Shown in pieces: positions 19,018-28,045 of a stretch of 64,000 nt of DNA. Source of the DNA: Bacteroidia bacterium (GTDB lineage: Bacteria; Bacteroidota; Bacteroidia; B-17B0; Aurantibacillaceae); contig JAEUTQ010000066.1 of NCBI GenBank assembly GCA_016787445.1, positions 1-64,000 of the forward strand. The letters run 5' to 3'. Numbering within the stretch: position 1 is the stretch's first letter; every line of letters starts with the position of its first letter. The notes beneath the pieces are model-generated. The model did not search any database. It saw only the letters and a program-made list of their open reading frames with translations, and was not told the DNA's origin. The position numbers and the translations under genes were made by a program.

Positions 19018-19068
19018 CAAATATAGCTAACAATTTTTATAAAACAATTTCCCAAAATGGGGGAATTG
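19018..19068 (-). promoter_or_regulatory. Promoter with overlapping dyad (putative metal-repressor site)
   Basis: On the minus strand TTG (19047-19045), a 19-bp spacer and TATATTTG (19025-19018) match the Bacteroidota promoter exactly. A dyad, CAATTTCCC (19045-19053) and GGGGAATTG (19060-19068), one mismatch in nine pairs, covers the -33 element. It is placed where a repressor would block transcription of the operon 18678 to 15200. A Fur/Zur-type regulator is an inference. Confidence 0.7.
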
Positions 19069-19083
19069 CGTTAAAATTTGCGG

Positions 19084-19091
19084 TATTTTTG
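19084..19091 (+). promoter_or_regulatory. -7 element abutting the YvlD-like gene
   Basis: TATTTTTG matches TAnnTTTG exactly and ends 4 bp before the GTG start at 19096. If used, the mRNA would be leaderless. A TTG at 19066-19068 gives a short 15-bp spacer. Confidence 0.45.
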
Positions 19092-19095
19092 ACCT

Positions 19096-19464
19096 GTGAA
19101 ATTTCTGGCAAACATATTAATATCGGCAGTAGCCGTGGTTATTACAGCCAAGCTGCTTCCGGGAATAGAAATAAATGGTTTTCTATCGGCTATTTTGGTG
19201 GCTGTTGTTTTAGCGTTTTTAAATGCTGTTGTAAAGCCTATTTTAACAATTTTAACAATCCCGATTACCTTCTTCACGATGGGATTATTTTTGTTAGCGA
19301 TTAATGCCTTTATCATTATTATTGCTGATAAGTTGATAGATGAGTTTTATGTTCGCAGTTTTTGGTGGGCTTTATTATTCAGCTTTATATTATCTATTAC
19401 TACGGGTTTATTAAATGCGGTTTTTGGAAATCAAGACCCAAATAATAAAGATCAAAACCCATAA
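19096..19464 (+). CDS. YvlD-like (phage holin 4_2 family) membrane protein
   Basis: 122 residues beginning with GTG. Four hydrophobic segments; motifs LLPGIEINGFLSAILVAVV, FLNAVVKPIL and IPITFFTMGLFLLAINAF are characteristic of the YvlD/DUF360 group, which databases name phage holin family although the genes are chromosomal. The role is unknown, with links to envelope stress in Firmicutes. It abuts the convergent msrB gene with no spacing. Confidence 0.85.
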   Translation: MKFLANILISAVAVVITAKLLPGIEINGFLSAILVAVVLAFLNAVVKPILTILTIPITFFTMGLFLLAINAFIIIIADKLIDEFYVRSFWWALLFSFILSITTGLLNAVFGNQDPNNKDQNP

Positions 19465-19983
19465 TTACTTTTTCTTTTCCGGTTCAAAATCTATACTTAC
19501 CGAATTGATGCAATAACGGTTGCCTGTTTTAGTCGGACCATCATCAAACAAATGACCTAAATGTCCATTGCAACGGGCGCAAACAACTTCGGTTCTAATC
19601 ATGCCGTGTGAAAAGTCCTTGATTTTTTTTACTCTGTCACCGTTTCCGATTTCATTATCAAAGCTTGGCCATCCGCAATGCGATTCAAATTTTTGATCGC
19701 TCGTAAATAATTCATAACCGCAACCGGCACATTTATAGGTTCCTTTTTCAAAATGTAAATTGTATTTACCGGTAAAAGGACGTTCCGTACCTTTTTCACG
19801 CAAAACATAGAATTGTTCTTCACTCAATGTTTTTTTCCACTCTTCTTCTGATTTATTAAAATTACTATCCATTGGATTACTATTTTTTTGTGTTGACGAA
19901 ATTATGGCAGATGGTTCCTGCTTTGTTTGGCACGAAGCATTCATCAAAAGCATGGATGCCAATAAAATTAAAACAGCCTTCAT
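19465..19983 (-). CDS. msrB: Peptide-methionine (R)-S-oxide reductase, lipoprotein form
   Basis: 172 residues. The N-terminus is a lipoprotein signal (LLASMLLMNASC), so this MsrB acts outside the cytoplasm. The MsrB domain spans about 47-168: EEWKKTLSEEQFYVLREKGTE, two zinc CxxC motifs (CAGC and CARC), HCGWPSF, and the catalytic cysteine C158 in RYCINS. It reduces R-methionine sulfoxide in proteins, protecting envelope proteins from oxidation. The electron donor is not encoded nearby. Confidence 0.94.
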   Translation of the reverse strand: MKAVLILLASMLLMNASCQTKQEPSAIISSTQKNSNPMDSNFNKSEEEWKKTLSEEQFYVLREKGTERPFTGKYNLHFEKGTYKCAGCGYELFTSDQKFESHCGWPSFDNEIGNGDRVKKIKDFSHGMIRTEVVCARCNGHLGHLFDDGPTKTGNRYCINSVSIDFEPEKKK

Positions 19984-20093
19984 GTTATGTTTATTTTAAA
20001 ATTTAAAAGAGGCTAAACAAATTTAATAAGCATTTAACAATCCGGTTGGTCATTTGTTCGGAATTAAGTTAATTAATACTAAAACTATTATTC

Positions 20094-20101
20094 TAAATTT
20101 G
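20094..20101 (+). promoter_or_regulatory. -7 promoter element
   Basis: TAAATTTG matches TAnnTTTG exactly, ending 9 bp before the ATG at 20111. It lies inside a longer frame starting at 20054 and so supports the later start. Confidence 0.5.
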
Positions 20102-20110
20102 CCCCGTAAA

Positions 20111-20833
20111 ATGAAATTGAGATTTGTGGCGATAATTATCAGTGCTTTGTTCTTGGGAGCTTGTGTCTCAAAGAAAAAGTACAAACAAATGAGTGAGTTG
20201 GCGCAAAGTAAATCTTCCGAGAAAGACGCTTTAGAAGAGGTACTTAATCGTTTGGCCGTTGAAAACGACAGTTTAAATAAGTGGTTAGTTGAATTAGATA
20301 GTTTGTATAGAACAGAAAAGGCACGCAATGAGGCTTTGGCCAATGCCGGAAAGCGGGAGGGTAGAGGTTATGTAGGTAAATTGAAGCCAAAGCTTATTTC
20401 CGCTAAGGAAGAATATGAAAAGAAGGCGCTTTTTGTGTATAGTTTTATTCAGTACATAGTGTGGCCGGTCACCAATTCTGAAAGTTTTAATATTGGTATT
20501 GTTGGCGATTCACCCATTAAAAATTCATTATCCAATTATGTGGCAGAAAAGAGGGCAGGGAAACTACCCATCAAAGTAGAAACCTATCAGCCGGATAAAG
20601 TTTACCACATTCTATTCTTTAGTGAAGGCGGTTTATCTTCATTCAATAAAGTCAAAAACAAGGTCATAACAATGCCGGTTTTGTTGATTACTGAGAACGC
20701 CTTATTGGAAAAGATCGGAAGCCATGTCAGTTTATACGTGGATGGCGCAAAAGTTAAGTTTTCTGCAAACAAAAATGCCCTCAATAAGAGTAAGTTAAAG
20801 GTGAGTAACTCTTTTTACAGTTTGGCCGATTAA
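20111..20833 (+). CDS. Lipoprotein with coiled coil and YfiR-like domain
   Basis: 240 residues from the ATG at 20111, which gives a good lipoprotein signal (MKLRFVAIIISALFLGAC). Residues about 25-80 form a charged heptad-like coiled coil (SEKDALEEVLNRLAVEN). The C-terminal 160 residues resemble the YfiR/DUF4154 domain: KKALFVYSFIQYIVWP, FNIGIVGDSP, then VYHILFFSE and VLLITENA. YfiR is a periplasmic repressor of a diguanylate cyclase in Pseudomonas. Bacteroidota homologues have no assigned function, and no cyclase gene is adjacent. Confidence 0.72.
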   Translation: MKLRFVAIIISALFLGACVSKKKYKQMSELAQSKSSEKDALEEVLNRLAVENDSLNKWLVELDSLYRTEKARNEALANAGKREGRGYVGKLKPKLISAKEEYEKKALFVYSFIQYIVWPVTNSESFNIGIVGDSPIKNSLSNYVAEKRAGKLPIKVETYQPDKVYHILFFSEGGLSSFNKVKNKVITMPVLLITENALLEKIGSHVSLYVDGAKVKFSANKNALNKSKLKVSNSFYSLAD

Positions 20834-20882
20834 GGCTGTGAACAAATTCTCATTTTTTTATTCAAATTTCTTACAAAGCCGC

Positions 20883-20911
20883 TTGCGGTTTGCATAAAAA
20901 GCCTATTTTTG
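20883..20911 (+). promoter_or_regulatory. Promoter of sucC
   Basis: TTG (20883-20885), an 18-bp spacer and TATTTTTG (20904-20911) fit the Bacteroidota promoter exactly. The -7 element ends 20 bp before the sucC ATG. Confidence 0.7.
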
Positions 20912-20931
20912 GGAGCTATAATACACAACGT

Positions 20932-22128
20932 ATGAACATTCACGAGTACCAAGGTAAAAGCATCCTTAAAAGCTTTGGCGTAGCAATTCAAGAGGGAATT
21001 GTTGCCGACACACCTGAGCAAGCCGTTGCTGCTGCAAAGGAATTAAAAACAAAATATAACAGCGACTGGGTGGTAATAAAAGCCCAAATACATGCCGGTG
21101 GGCGTGGTAAAGGCGGTGGAGTTAAATTAGCTAAAAACCTTGATGAGGTGAAAGAAAAAGCTACTGCTATCATTGGAATGCAATTAATTACACCTCAAAC
21201 AAAAGCTGAGGGTAAAAAAGTAAATAAAGTTTTAGTGGCTCAGGATGTTTATTACCCGGGCGCATCTCCAACCAAGGAATTTTACATGAGTGTATTATTA
21301 GACCGCGCCAAAGGTCGTAATACCATTGTGTATAGTACCGAAGGTGGTATGGATATTGAGCACGTTGCTGAAACAACTCCGGATAAAATCTGGAAAGAGG
21401 AAATCGATCCTCGTATCGGTTTACAAGCATTTCAGGCACGTAAAATTGCTTTTAACTTAGGTTTAAGCGGAAATGCGTTAAAGGAAATGGTGAAGTTCGT
21501 AACAGCTCTTTATAAAGCTTATGAAAGCATCGATGCTTCATTATTTGAAATCAATCCGGTTTTAAAAACTTCAGATGATAAGATTATTGCGGTTGACTCT
21601 AAAGTAACGTTTGATGGTAACGGTTTGTTCCGTCATCCGGATTACGAAGCCATGCGTGATGTTACAGAAGAAGATCCAATTGAAGTAGAAGCTAAAAACG
21701 CAGAATTAAACTATGTAAAACTTGACGGTAACGTGGGTTGTATGGTAAATGGCGCAGGTTTGGCAATGGCTACCATGGATATCATTAAATTATCAGGCGG
21801 TGAGCCAGCTAACTTCTTAGATGTAGGTGGAACTGCAAATGCAGAGCGCGTGGAGAAAGCCTTCCGTATCATTTTACGTGACCCGAATGTAAAAGCCATT
21901 TTAGTTAACATTTTTGGTGGAATTGTACGTTGTGACCGTGTTGCTCAAGGTATCGTTGACGCCTATAAGAATATGGGAAGCATTAATGTGCCAATTATTG
22001 TTCGTTTACAAGGTACTAATGCCGAAGAAGCTAAGAAAATCATTGATCAATCAGGCTTAAAAGTATACTCTGCAATTCAATTGTACGAGGCGGCTGATTT
22101 AGTGAATAAATTATTAAAAGGTAATTAA
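20932..22128 (+). CDS. sucC: Succinate-CoA ligase, ADP-forming, beta subunit
   Basis: 398 residues from the ATG at 20932 ([17 protein letters not shown]), the canonical SucC opening; the frame extends to a TTG at 20890, which lies in the promoter. The ATP-grasp fold is seen in [21 protein letters not shown], and the C-terminal ligase domain has [10 protein letters not shown] and [12 protein letters not shown]. It forms succinate and ATP from succinyl-CoA in the TCA cycle with SucD. sucD is not adjacent; a lipoprotein gene follows after 17 bp. Confidence 0.96.
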   Translation: MNIHEYQGKSILKSFGVAIQEGIVADTPEQAVAAAKELKTKYNSDWVVIKAQIHAGGRGKGGGVKLAKNLDEVKEKATAIIGMQLITPQTKAEGKKVNKVLVAQDVYYPGASPTKEFYMSVLLDRAKGRNTIVYSTEGGMDIEHVAETTPDKIWKEEIDPRIGLQAFQARKIAFNLGLSGNALKEMVKFVTALYKAYESIDASLFEINPVLKTSDDKIIAVDSKVTFDGNGLFRHPDYEAMRDVTEEDPIEVEAKNAELNYVKLDGNVGCMVNGAGLAMATMDIIKLSGGEPANFLDVGGTANAERVEKAFRIILRDPNVKAILVNIFGGIVRCDRVAQGIVDAYKNMGSINVPIIVRLQGTNAEEAKKIIDQSGLKVYSAIQLYEAADLVNKLLKGN

Positions 22129-22135
22129 TTTTTAG

Positions 22136-22143
22136 TAAATTTG
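22136..22143 (+). promoter_or_regulatory. -7 element directly before a lipoprotein gene
   Basis: TAAATTTG matches TAnnTTTG exactly and ends 2 bp before the first ATG (22146) and 5 bp before the second (22149). It may give the lipoprotein gene its own, nearly leaderless transcript apart from sucC read-through. Confidence 0.45.
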
Positions 22144-22145
22144 AA

Positions 22146-23048
22146 ATGATGAAAAAATTCAGATATTACGTTTTACCGCTTGTAACAGGCGTAGTTTTAT
22201 CATCTTGCGGAGGCAGTGATAATAACGATGAAAATGTTGAACACGGAGTTGATTCAACTAAAACCGAGAATGTAGAAGCCAATACTCCGGTTTCAGAAAC
22301 ATTCTTTCAAGTACCTTCACCGGGTGAAATGCTAACCTTCATTAAAATGGTTGGCGGGAAAAACAATAAAAACACTTCATTCCTTAATTCAGTTGATAAT
22401 ACAAAGAACTACACTGATAATAAGTTGAAAGCTTTAAACTTCGGTATCTACAGTTGCGATTTAAGCTATTGCAGTATTTTTGAAATCGGTGCTGATGCAT
22501 TGAAGTATTTCAAAACTGTAAAGCAAATGGGCGACCAAATCGGAGTTTCTTCAGCAATTAAACCTGAAATTATGAAGCGTTTGGAATCAAACGTGGGTAA
22601 TTCAGATTCATTGGCGGTAATTACGGATGATGTTTATTTTTCGTCTTTCGAAACTTTAGATAACAGCGGACAAGGAACTACTTTGGCAATGGTGGTTGCC
22701 GGTGGTTGGATTGAAAGTTTATTTATCTGTACAAACTTAGCGAAATATGAAGCTAACAGTCCGGTTATTGAGCGTTTAGCAGATCAAAAATACACTTTAG
22801 AGAACTTGGTTGAGTTTTTAAAGAAACACGAAGCAGATCCTAATGTGGCTTCAGTTAAAGCCGATTTCGAAGGTTTATTAGCAGAGTTTAATAAAATCGA
22901 ACAACAAGATATCAAAGCCGAAGCAAAAGAGGAGAAAGGTAAAAAAATGTTAGGAGGCGGACAGCAACTTGTAATGAACGAAGCACAATATAAAACTATC
23001 GTTGAAAAAATTAAAACCATCCGTAACTCTTATACCTTAACAAAATAA
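22146..23048 (+). CDS. Conserved-type lipoprotein of unknown function
   Basis: 300 residues. Signal with lipobox VLSSC (C21), then an acidic linker. The core starts ETFFQVPSPGEMLTFIKMVGG and continues LNFGIYSCDLSYCSIFE, with helical stretches to the end and a Lys/Glu-rich segment near 255-270. I recall similar Bacteroidota lipoproteins with the FxVPSPxEM opening but no function. Two adjacent ATGs (22146 and 22149) are possible starts. The next gene begins 12 bp later, so the two are probably an operon. Confidence 0.7.
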   Translation: MMKKFRYYVLPLVTGVVLSSCGGSDNNDENVEHGVDSTKTENVEANTPVSETFFQVPSPGEMLTFIKMVGGKNNKNTSFLNSVDNTKNYTDNKLKALNFGIYSCDLSYCSIFEIGADALKYFKTVKQMGDQIGVSSAIKPEIMKRLESNVGNSDSLAVITDDVYFSSFETLDNSGQGTTLAMVVAGGWIESLFICTNLAKYEANSPVIERLADQKYTLENLVEFLKKHEADPNVASVKADFEGLLAEFNKIEQQDIKAEAKEEKGKKMLGGGQQLVMNEAQYKTIVEKIKTIRNSYTLTK

Positions 23049-23060
23049 TTAGTGAGTCAC

Positions 23061-23546
23061 ATGAAAAATATTTTAGCATTAATCTTAGTAACGTTTTTAA
23101 GCACTTCAGCATTTTCTCAAGCAGGTGTTTGCGGACAGTTCCATAAAAAATGGTGCGTAATGCCGGCGCTTAAGGGCGAAAAATGGATTTACAACGCACA
23201 AAGTAAAAGCGGTTTATTCAGTCAGGGTATGTCGCATAAATTACGTTGTGTAATTTATAAGGGTATGGATTACCGTATCTCTGTTTGTTGTGAAACAGTT
23301 TTAGGAGATAAAGTAAACTACAAAATTTTTGACGCTCGTACCATGGAGTTATTATTCGATAATTCATCTGCAGAAGATGCGCAATTATTCGAATTCCAGA
23401 GTATTTCTACGCGTCAGTTAATTATTGAAGTAACCGTTCCAACCGGAGCTACTGAACAAGATAAACATAAAGCGCAAGATGCTGCATGTGTTGGTTTATT
23501 AATCGAACACAAAGTAACCGATCGTCAAGGTTTCTCTCAGTATTAA
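23061..23546 (+). CDS. Small exported protein, unknown function
   Basis: 161 residues from the ATG at 23061 (a GTG three codons earlier is possible). Signal peptide MKNILALILVTFLSTSAFSQ. The mature part has a conserved-looking AGVCGQFHKKWCVMPALKGEKW and RISVCCETVLGDKVNYKIFD, with several cysteines that could form disulfides. It is followed by a terminator. It is paired with the preceding lipoprotein gene; both products are exported. Confidence 0.7.
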   Translation: MKNILALILVTFLSTSAFSQAGVCGQFHKKWCVMPALKGEKWIYNAQSKSGLFSQGMSHKLRCVIYKGMDYRISVCCETVLGDKVNYKIFDARTMELLFDNSSAEDAQLFEFQSISTRQLIIEVTVPTGATEQDKHKAQDAACVGLLIEHKVTDRQGFSQY

Positions 23547-23566
23547 ACTTCGTTAAAAATCATTTA

Positions 23567-23603
23567 AAGCCCCTTCTCATATCATAGAAGGGGCTTTGTT
23601 TTT
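23567..23603 (+). terminator. Rho-independent terminator
   Basis: Twelve-bp stem AAAGCCCCTTCT / AGAAGGGGCTTT with an 8-base loop, then GTTTTT. It closes the two-gene exported-protein operon before panB. Confidence 0.85.
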
Positions 23604-23627
23604 ACATACAGCCTGAAAATAATTAAT

Positions 23628-23635
23628 AGCTTTGT
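23628..23635 (+). promoter_or_regulatory. -7 promoter element for panB
   Basis: TAGCTTTG matches TAnnTTTG exactly, ending 16 bp before the panB ATG. No TTG at the usual -33 distance is seen. Confidence 0.5.
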
Positions 23636-23651
23636 AAAATAAATTTCAATA

Positions 23652-24467
23652 ATGTCTGTACACAAAGAAGTCAAAAAAGTAACCACCCATGTGTTGCAAG
23701 AAATGAAACGCAAAGGTGAAAAAATTGCCATGTTAACGGCCTATGATTATACCATGGCTAAAATTATTGATCACTCGGGTATCGACGTTATTTTAGTTGG
23801 TGATAGTGCGAGTAATGTAATGGCGGGACATGAAACAACTTTGCCAATTACACTGGATCAGATGATTTATCACGCCAGCTCGGTTATCCGTGCTATCGAT
23901 AGAGCTCTAGTAGTGGTGGATTTACCGTTTGGTTCTTATCAGGGAAATTCGAAAGAAGCATTGAATACCGCTATTAAAATTATGAAGGAAAGTGGGGCTC
24001 ACGCAGTGAAACTAGAGGGCGGTAGAGAAATTAAAGATTCTATCGAGAGAATTTTAACAGCAGGCATTCCTGTAATGGGACATTTAGGATTGACACCTCA
24101 AAGTATTTATAAATTCGGCACCTATACTGTACGTGCTAAAGAAGAAGAAGAAGCTCAGCGTTTAATTGAAGATGCAAAATTGTTGCAGGATTACGGTTGC
24201 TTCGCAATCGTATTGGAAAAAATTCCTGCGGCTTTAGCTGAAAAGGTTTCCAAAGAATTAAGCATTCCTGTGATTGGAATAGGAGCGGGTGGAGGTTGCG
24301 ACGGACAAGTATTAGTAACGCACGATATGTTAGGTATGACCAAAGAATTTAGTCCGCGTTTTTTACGTCGTTACCTAAATCTTTATGATAGTATGACCAA
24401 TGCGTTCACGCAATACATCAAAGATGTGAAGAGTAGAGATTTTCCGAATAAGGAAGAACAATATTAA
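23652..24467 (+). CDS. panB: 3-methyl-2-oxobutanoate hydroxymethyltransferase
   Basis: 271 residues. First step of pantothenate and coenzyme A synthesis: it adds a hydroxymethyl group from methylene-tetrahydrofolate to ketoisovalerate. Motifs: [54 protein letters not shown] and the [18 protein letters not shown] segment. No panC or panD in this window. It has its own -7 element and terminator, so it is probably monocistronic. Confidence 0.96.
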   Translation: MSVHKEVKKVTTHVLQEMKRKGEKIAMLTAYDYTMAKIIDHSGIDVILVGDSASNVMAGHETTLPITLDQMIYHASSVIRAIDRALVVVDLPFGSYQGNSKEALNTAIKIMKESGAHAVKLEGGREIKDSIERILTAGIPVMGHLGLTPQSIYKFGTYTVRAKEEEEAQRLIEDAKLLQDYGCFAIVLEKIPAALAEKVSKELSIPVIGIGAGGGCDGQVLVTHDMLGMTKEFSPRFLRRYLNLYDSMTNAFTQYIKDVKSRDFPNKEEQY

Positions 24468-24501
24468 ATCAGTTTAGGATTAAAAATCCAAGTTACTCAT
24501 T

Positions 24502-24532
24502 AAAAAAAGCCAATGTAAATTGGCTTTTTTTT
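24502..24532 (+). terminator. Rho-independent terminator after panB
   Basis: Stem AAAAAAGCCAAT / ATTGGCTTTTTT with a GTAA loop and a long T-run. Confidence 0.88.
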
Positions 24533-24556
24533 ATAATTTCGTTTTCCGTTTTGGAA

Positions 24557-27500
24557 ATGATATTACATGTAAAGAAATATTTTATTTTCTGTGCTTTAAT
24601 TCTTGTTTCTTCTTTAGGATTATCGCAAACAACTACATTCACAGCTTATGGCGCACCTCATTGGTTTGGTACAACTAATGCTTTCGCTGAAGATACTCTC
24701 AATAGTATTTTGCATTTTCAATATTCTTGCAATTGTGGTGTTGGTCCGGGGAATCAATGGAGCACATTTAACCAACGAAATGTAATTACCAATGCAACTA
24801 TTTCACCGGTGTATTATGGACCTTACGGAACTCGTTATATTAGTAAAGATTTATTGGTGCACAATAATCGTGTTTATGTCAACGACCGCGATTTCTTAAC
24901 CGCTCGGACAGCCCCTAGTTACACACCTCAAAATTGGGTTCATAATACTACTTTTCCCGAAAAAATAATGGCCTACACGCAAAGAAATGATACTTTGTTT
25001 GTAATTAAGGATGATGGTTCTAATTGCAATTCACTTGTGTTAATCAATGCAAATACTGGAGCGATAATACCATATACGACCGTTGAATGCATAACAAGCA
25101 ATCAAGGAACTTTATTCGGAGAAGTTTTAAAATTGAAAGCATCTGGTAGTAAATTATATGTGGTGGGAACTTTTACATATTATAACTCATCGCCCGCTTT
25201 ATGTGATACAAACTCATTAACGATAGATATACCTACAGGTACAGTTACTCCTTTACATTTAGGTGTGAATGACACCATTCACGATATTGAAATTTACAAT
25301 AACAAAATTCACGTGGCCGGAAGTTTTACTCAGGCACGCGGACAAATCCGAAATCGTTACGCCGCCTATAATACAAGTTTAAATTTATTATCAGGCACCC
25401 CATCCTTTAACGCCAGAGTAAAGGATATTGAAGTTCACGATCATTATTTGTTTGCAAATGGGGATTTTAATGTAATAAACGGAAACAGCATTGGTCCGGC
25501 CGGCGTTCCATATGTAAAATCAGTGAATCTAAACACCAACTCCATAATGAATTGGTCATTTTCGTATAGCGGAATTTTATCCACGTACGATACCATCATC
25601 ATGAAGAAGTTCAGGAACCGTATTTATTTAGTCAATAAAAATCAATCAGGAGCTGGTATAGAAATGTTTTGTTTACCGCCAATTAAATCTACAACGGTCA
25701 TCAGCACTGCTACAACAACGATTTGTGAAAATTCAGTTATCACATTCAGCGTTCCGGCATTTAAATACGCTTCTTCCTACAACTGGTGGTATACCGGTAC
25801 AGGCGCAACCGGCGGAGGTACAGGAAATGCTGTGTCGTTTAATTTCGGGTTTGGCTCTACCAGCGGGAAACTTAAAATGGTGTCTTTGTCGGCTTGCGGA
25901 GGAGTGAGTGATACTTTATCTGTTAATATTACTATTCTGCCTCGTCCGAGCGCGATTGCCTCGTTGGTAGATGATACCTTAAATTGTTTTAAACCCAAAG
26001 TGCCTTTGTTAGGAAATTCTTTTTCGCCCAATGTAGGGTATACATGGAACGGACCATCCGGATATTTCAGCAATCAGCAAAATGATTCAACAGGTTTATA
26101 TTTACCCGGAAATTATACGGTAACAGTGACTTCATTTACTTCCGGTTGTTCACGAACCGCAACGGTAAATGTGAAATTAGATACTATTAAGCCAAATGTA
26201 ACTTTACCGGCCGGGCCGTATATCATTCCTTGTAATCCGGCTTCTTTACTTTTAAACGGAACCAGTACAACTACGCCAACATCATTGCAATGGTATAATC
26301 AAGCGGCTGCATCAACTTTATATACAAATCCGCATACCGTAACGGCACCCGGTAATTATGTTTTATTGGTACAAAATTTATACAATGGTTGTAAAAACAG
26401 AGACACATTAACAGCCATTCTGAACAATGCAGTGCCGAGCGTTACTGTCACTTCGTATCCTAGTTATACAAACATTGCTGTTCCGGCTGATACACTCACT
26501 TGTTTTCAACCAACACTGAGTATTAATGCTGTGTTTAGTCCAACGAATTGTACTATACAATGGAAAGAAGTTGCCACCAATAGTCTTTTTCCGAATCCTA
26601 TTACTGTAAGTACTCAAGGGTACTACATTCCTGTTGTGACGCGTTTAGATAATAATTGTACGGATGCTTCCAAAATAATTTTTATCACCCAAGATAAATT
26701 ACCTCCTAATTTATCTCTCAGTTCAGCTTCGTCTAACATTAATTGCAGTTATGCTACGGCAACATTGAGTGCGGTTTCTTCAACATCTAATACAACATTA
26801 CAATGGACAGGTCCTTCCAGTTTTAATGCACCAAATCCTGCGGTCACTTCAGTGCAAGGATGGTATTATGTAACTGCTACAAACTCTTTAACGGGTTGCG
26901 TTAGAAAAGACTCGGTTATTGTGGGTTATAGTAATACACTTGTCGTTAATGCAGGTAATGATATTTTGTCTTGTAAAAATTCACCGGCGACTTTAAGTGC
27001 CGTAGTGGCAGGAACCGTTAGTCCGATTACCTATGCCTGGAGCAATGGAGGAAATACACAAACCATTTCTGTCACAACCAATACTACCACCAATTATATA
27101 GTGAATGTTAGTGGTGGAGGTTGCAGCGGTACGGATACTGTAAAAGTGATAATACCTTCCGATATACAGGACTCAGTGGTTACTTCTAAGGGCTGTACCG
27201 GTAACAGTGGTAGCTTGGTGATTTATGCTTGGGGTGGCATTGCTCCATATGTATATTCGGTAAACGGCGGTCCGTTTGTAAGCACGAATACGTTTACAAA
27301 TCTTGCATTTGGATCGCATTCCATTGTTATCAAAGATTCTTTAGGTTGTATACGAAATACTTCTGCAAGCATTAATCAAAACAGTAATTCGGTTTCTCCG
27401 GTGTTTATTGTAAGTACTCAGAATTTTAAAGGTGATACAGTTGTGTTTGTAGACATCACAGTGCCGAAAGCAGATTCTGTAAGTTGGATATTGCCATCCA

Positions 27501-27925
27501 TTGCTTCAATAATCGGAGGCGATATGTTTAGTCCGGTTGTTGTGTTTGGTGATACCGGAACATTTGCTGTGACCTTACAGGCGTATTATGGAACCTGTAT
27601 GATTAGTGCAACAAAAAATATCCGAATCCTTCCTTACGACACAGCCTACGCAAACTTCACCAATGCCAATGGTATTAAATCCATAAGTGTAAATCCAAAT
27701 CCAAACAACGGACAATTTACTGCGCAGGTTGAATTTTATAAAAAGCAAAATGCGAGTATTCAGGTTTGGGATGCCACCGCTCAAAAACATTTTCAACAAA
27801 ACTTTTATGAGGTGAGTATAATTTCCTTGCCGGTGAATCTCTCCAATTTACAAAATGGAACCTATATTTTAAAGGTTATTGGGGAGTACAATGCAGGGCA
27901 TTTCAACTTTATCATCAGCAAATAA
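24557..27925 (+). CDS. Large secreted multi-Ig-domain T9SS protein
   Basis: 1122 residues from the ATG at 24557 (a TTG two codons upstream is possible). Signal peptide ILHVKKYFIFCALILVSSLGLSQ. Residues about 25-375 look like a beta-propeller (repeats such as KLYVVGTFTYY, KIHVAGSFTQA, YLFANGDFNVI). Residues 380-1030 hold several Ig/PKD-like domains of 80-90 residues with regular cysteines and Thr/Ser-rich strands. The end is a type A sorting domain (SVNPNPNNGQF, SIQVWDATAQ, GTYILKVIGEY). No enzyme domain; probably an adhesin or matrix protein on the cell surface. Confidence 0.83.
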   Translation: MILHVKKYFIFCALILVSSLGLSQTTTFTAYGAPHWFGTTNAFAEDTLNSILHFQYSCNCGVGPGNQWSTFNQRNVITNATISPVYYGPYGTRYISKDLLVHNNRVYVNDRDFLTARTAPSYTPQNWVHNTTFPEKIMAYTQRNDTLFVIKDDGSNCNSLVLINANTGAIIPYTTVECITSNQGTLFGEVLKLKASGSKLYVVGTFTYYNSSPALCDTNSLTIDIPTGTVTPLHLGVNDTIHDIEIYNNKIHVAGSFTQARGQIRNRYAAYNTSLNLLSGTPSFNARVKDIEVHDHYLFANGDFNVINGNSIGPAGVPYVKSVNLNTNSIMNWSFSYSGILSTYDTIIMKKFRNRIYLVNKNQSGAGIEMFCLPPIKSTTVISTATTTICENSVITFSVPAFKYASSYNWWYTGTGATGGGTGNAVSFNFGFGSTSGKLKMVSLSACGGVSDTLSVNITILPRPSAIASLVDDTLNCFKPKVPLLGNSFSPNVGYTWNGPSGYFSNQQNDSTGLYLPGNYTVTVTSFTSGCSRTATVNVKLDTIKPNVTLPAGPYIIPCNPASLLLNGTSTTTPTSLQWYNQAAASTLYTNPHTVTAPGNYVLLVQNLYNGCKNRDTLTAILNNAVPSVTVTSYPSYTNIAVPADTLTCFQPTLSINAVFSPTNCTIQWKEVATNSLFPNPITVSTQGYYIPVVTRLDNNCTDASKIIFITQDKLPPNLSLSSASSNINCSYATATLSAVSSTSNTTLQWTGPSSFNAPNPAVTSVQGWYYVTATNSLTGCVRKDSVIVGYSNTLVVNAGNDILSCKNSPATLSAVVAGTVSPITYAWSNGGNTQTISVTTNTTTNYIVNVSGGGCSGTDTVKVIIPSDIQDSVVTSKGCTGNSGSLVIYAWGGIAPYVYSVNGGPFVSTNTFTNLAFGSHSIVIKDSLGCIRNTSASINQNSNSVSPVFIVSTQNFKGDTVVFVDITVPKADSVSWILPSIASIIGGDMFSPVVVFGDTGTFAVTLQAYYGTCMISATKNIRILPYDTAYANFTNANGIKSISVNPNPNNGQFTAQVEFYKKQNASIQVWDATAQKHFQQNFYEVSIISLPVNLSNLQNGTYILKVIGEYNAGHFNFIISK

Positions 27926-28045
27926 AATCAAATCCTCATTTTAAACCCATGTTTTAAAACGATTCAGGTACTGAAACGGCTATAAATACTGCCTATTAAT
28001 TGACATTGGCGCTTTTATAGTGTATTTTTATTTGTCGGAATAAAA

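Noticed and set aside
19096-19464. Phage holin, hence a prophage remnant
   Set aside because: The protein belongs to the YvlD/DUF360 chromosomal group that only shares the holin family name. No other phage genes are present.
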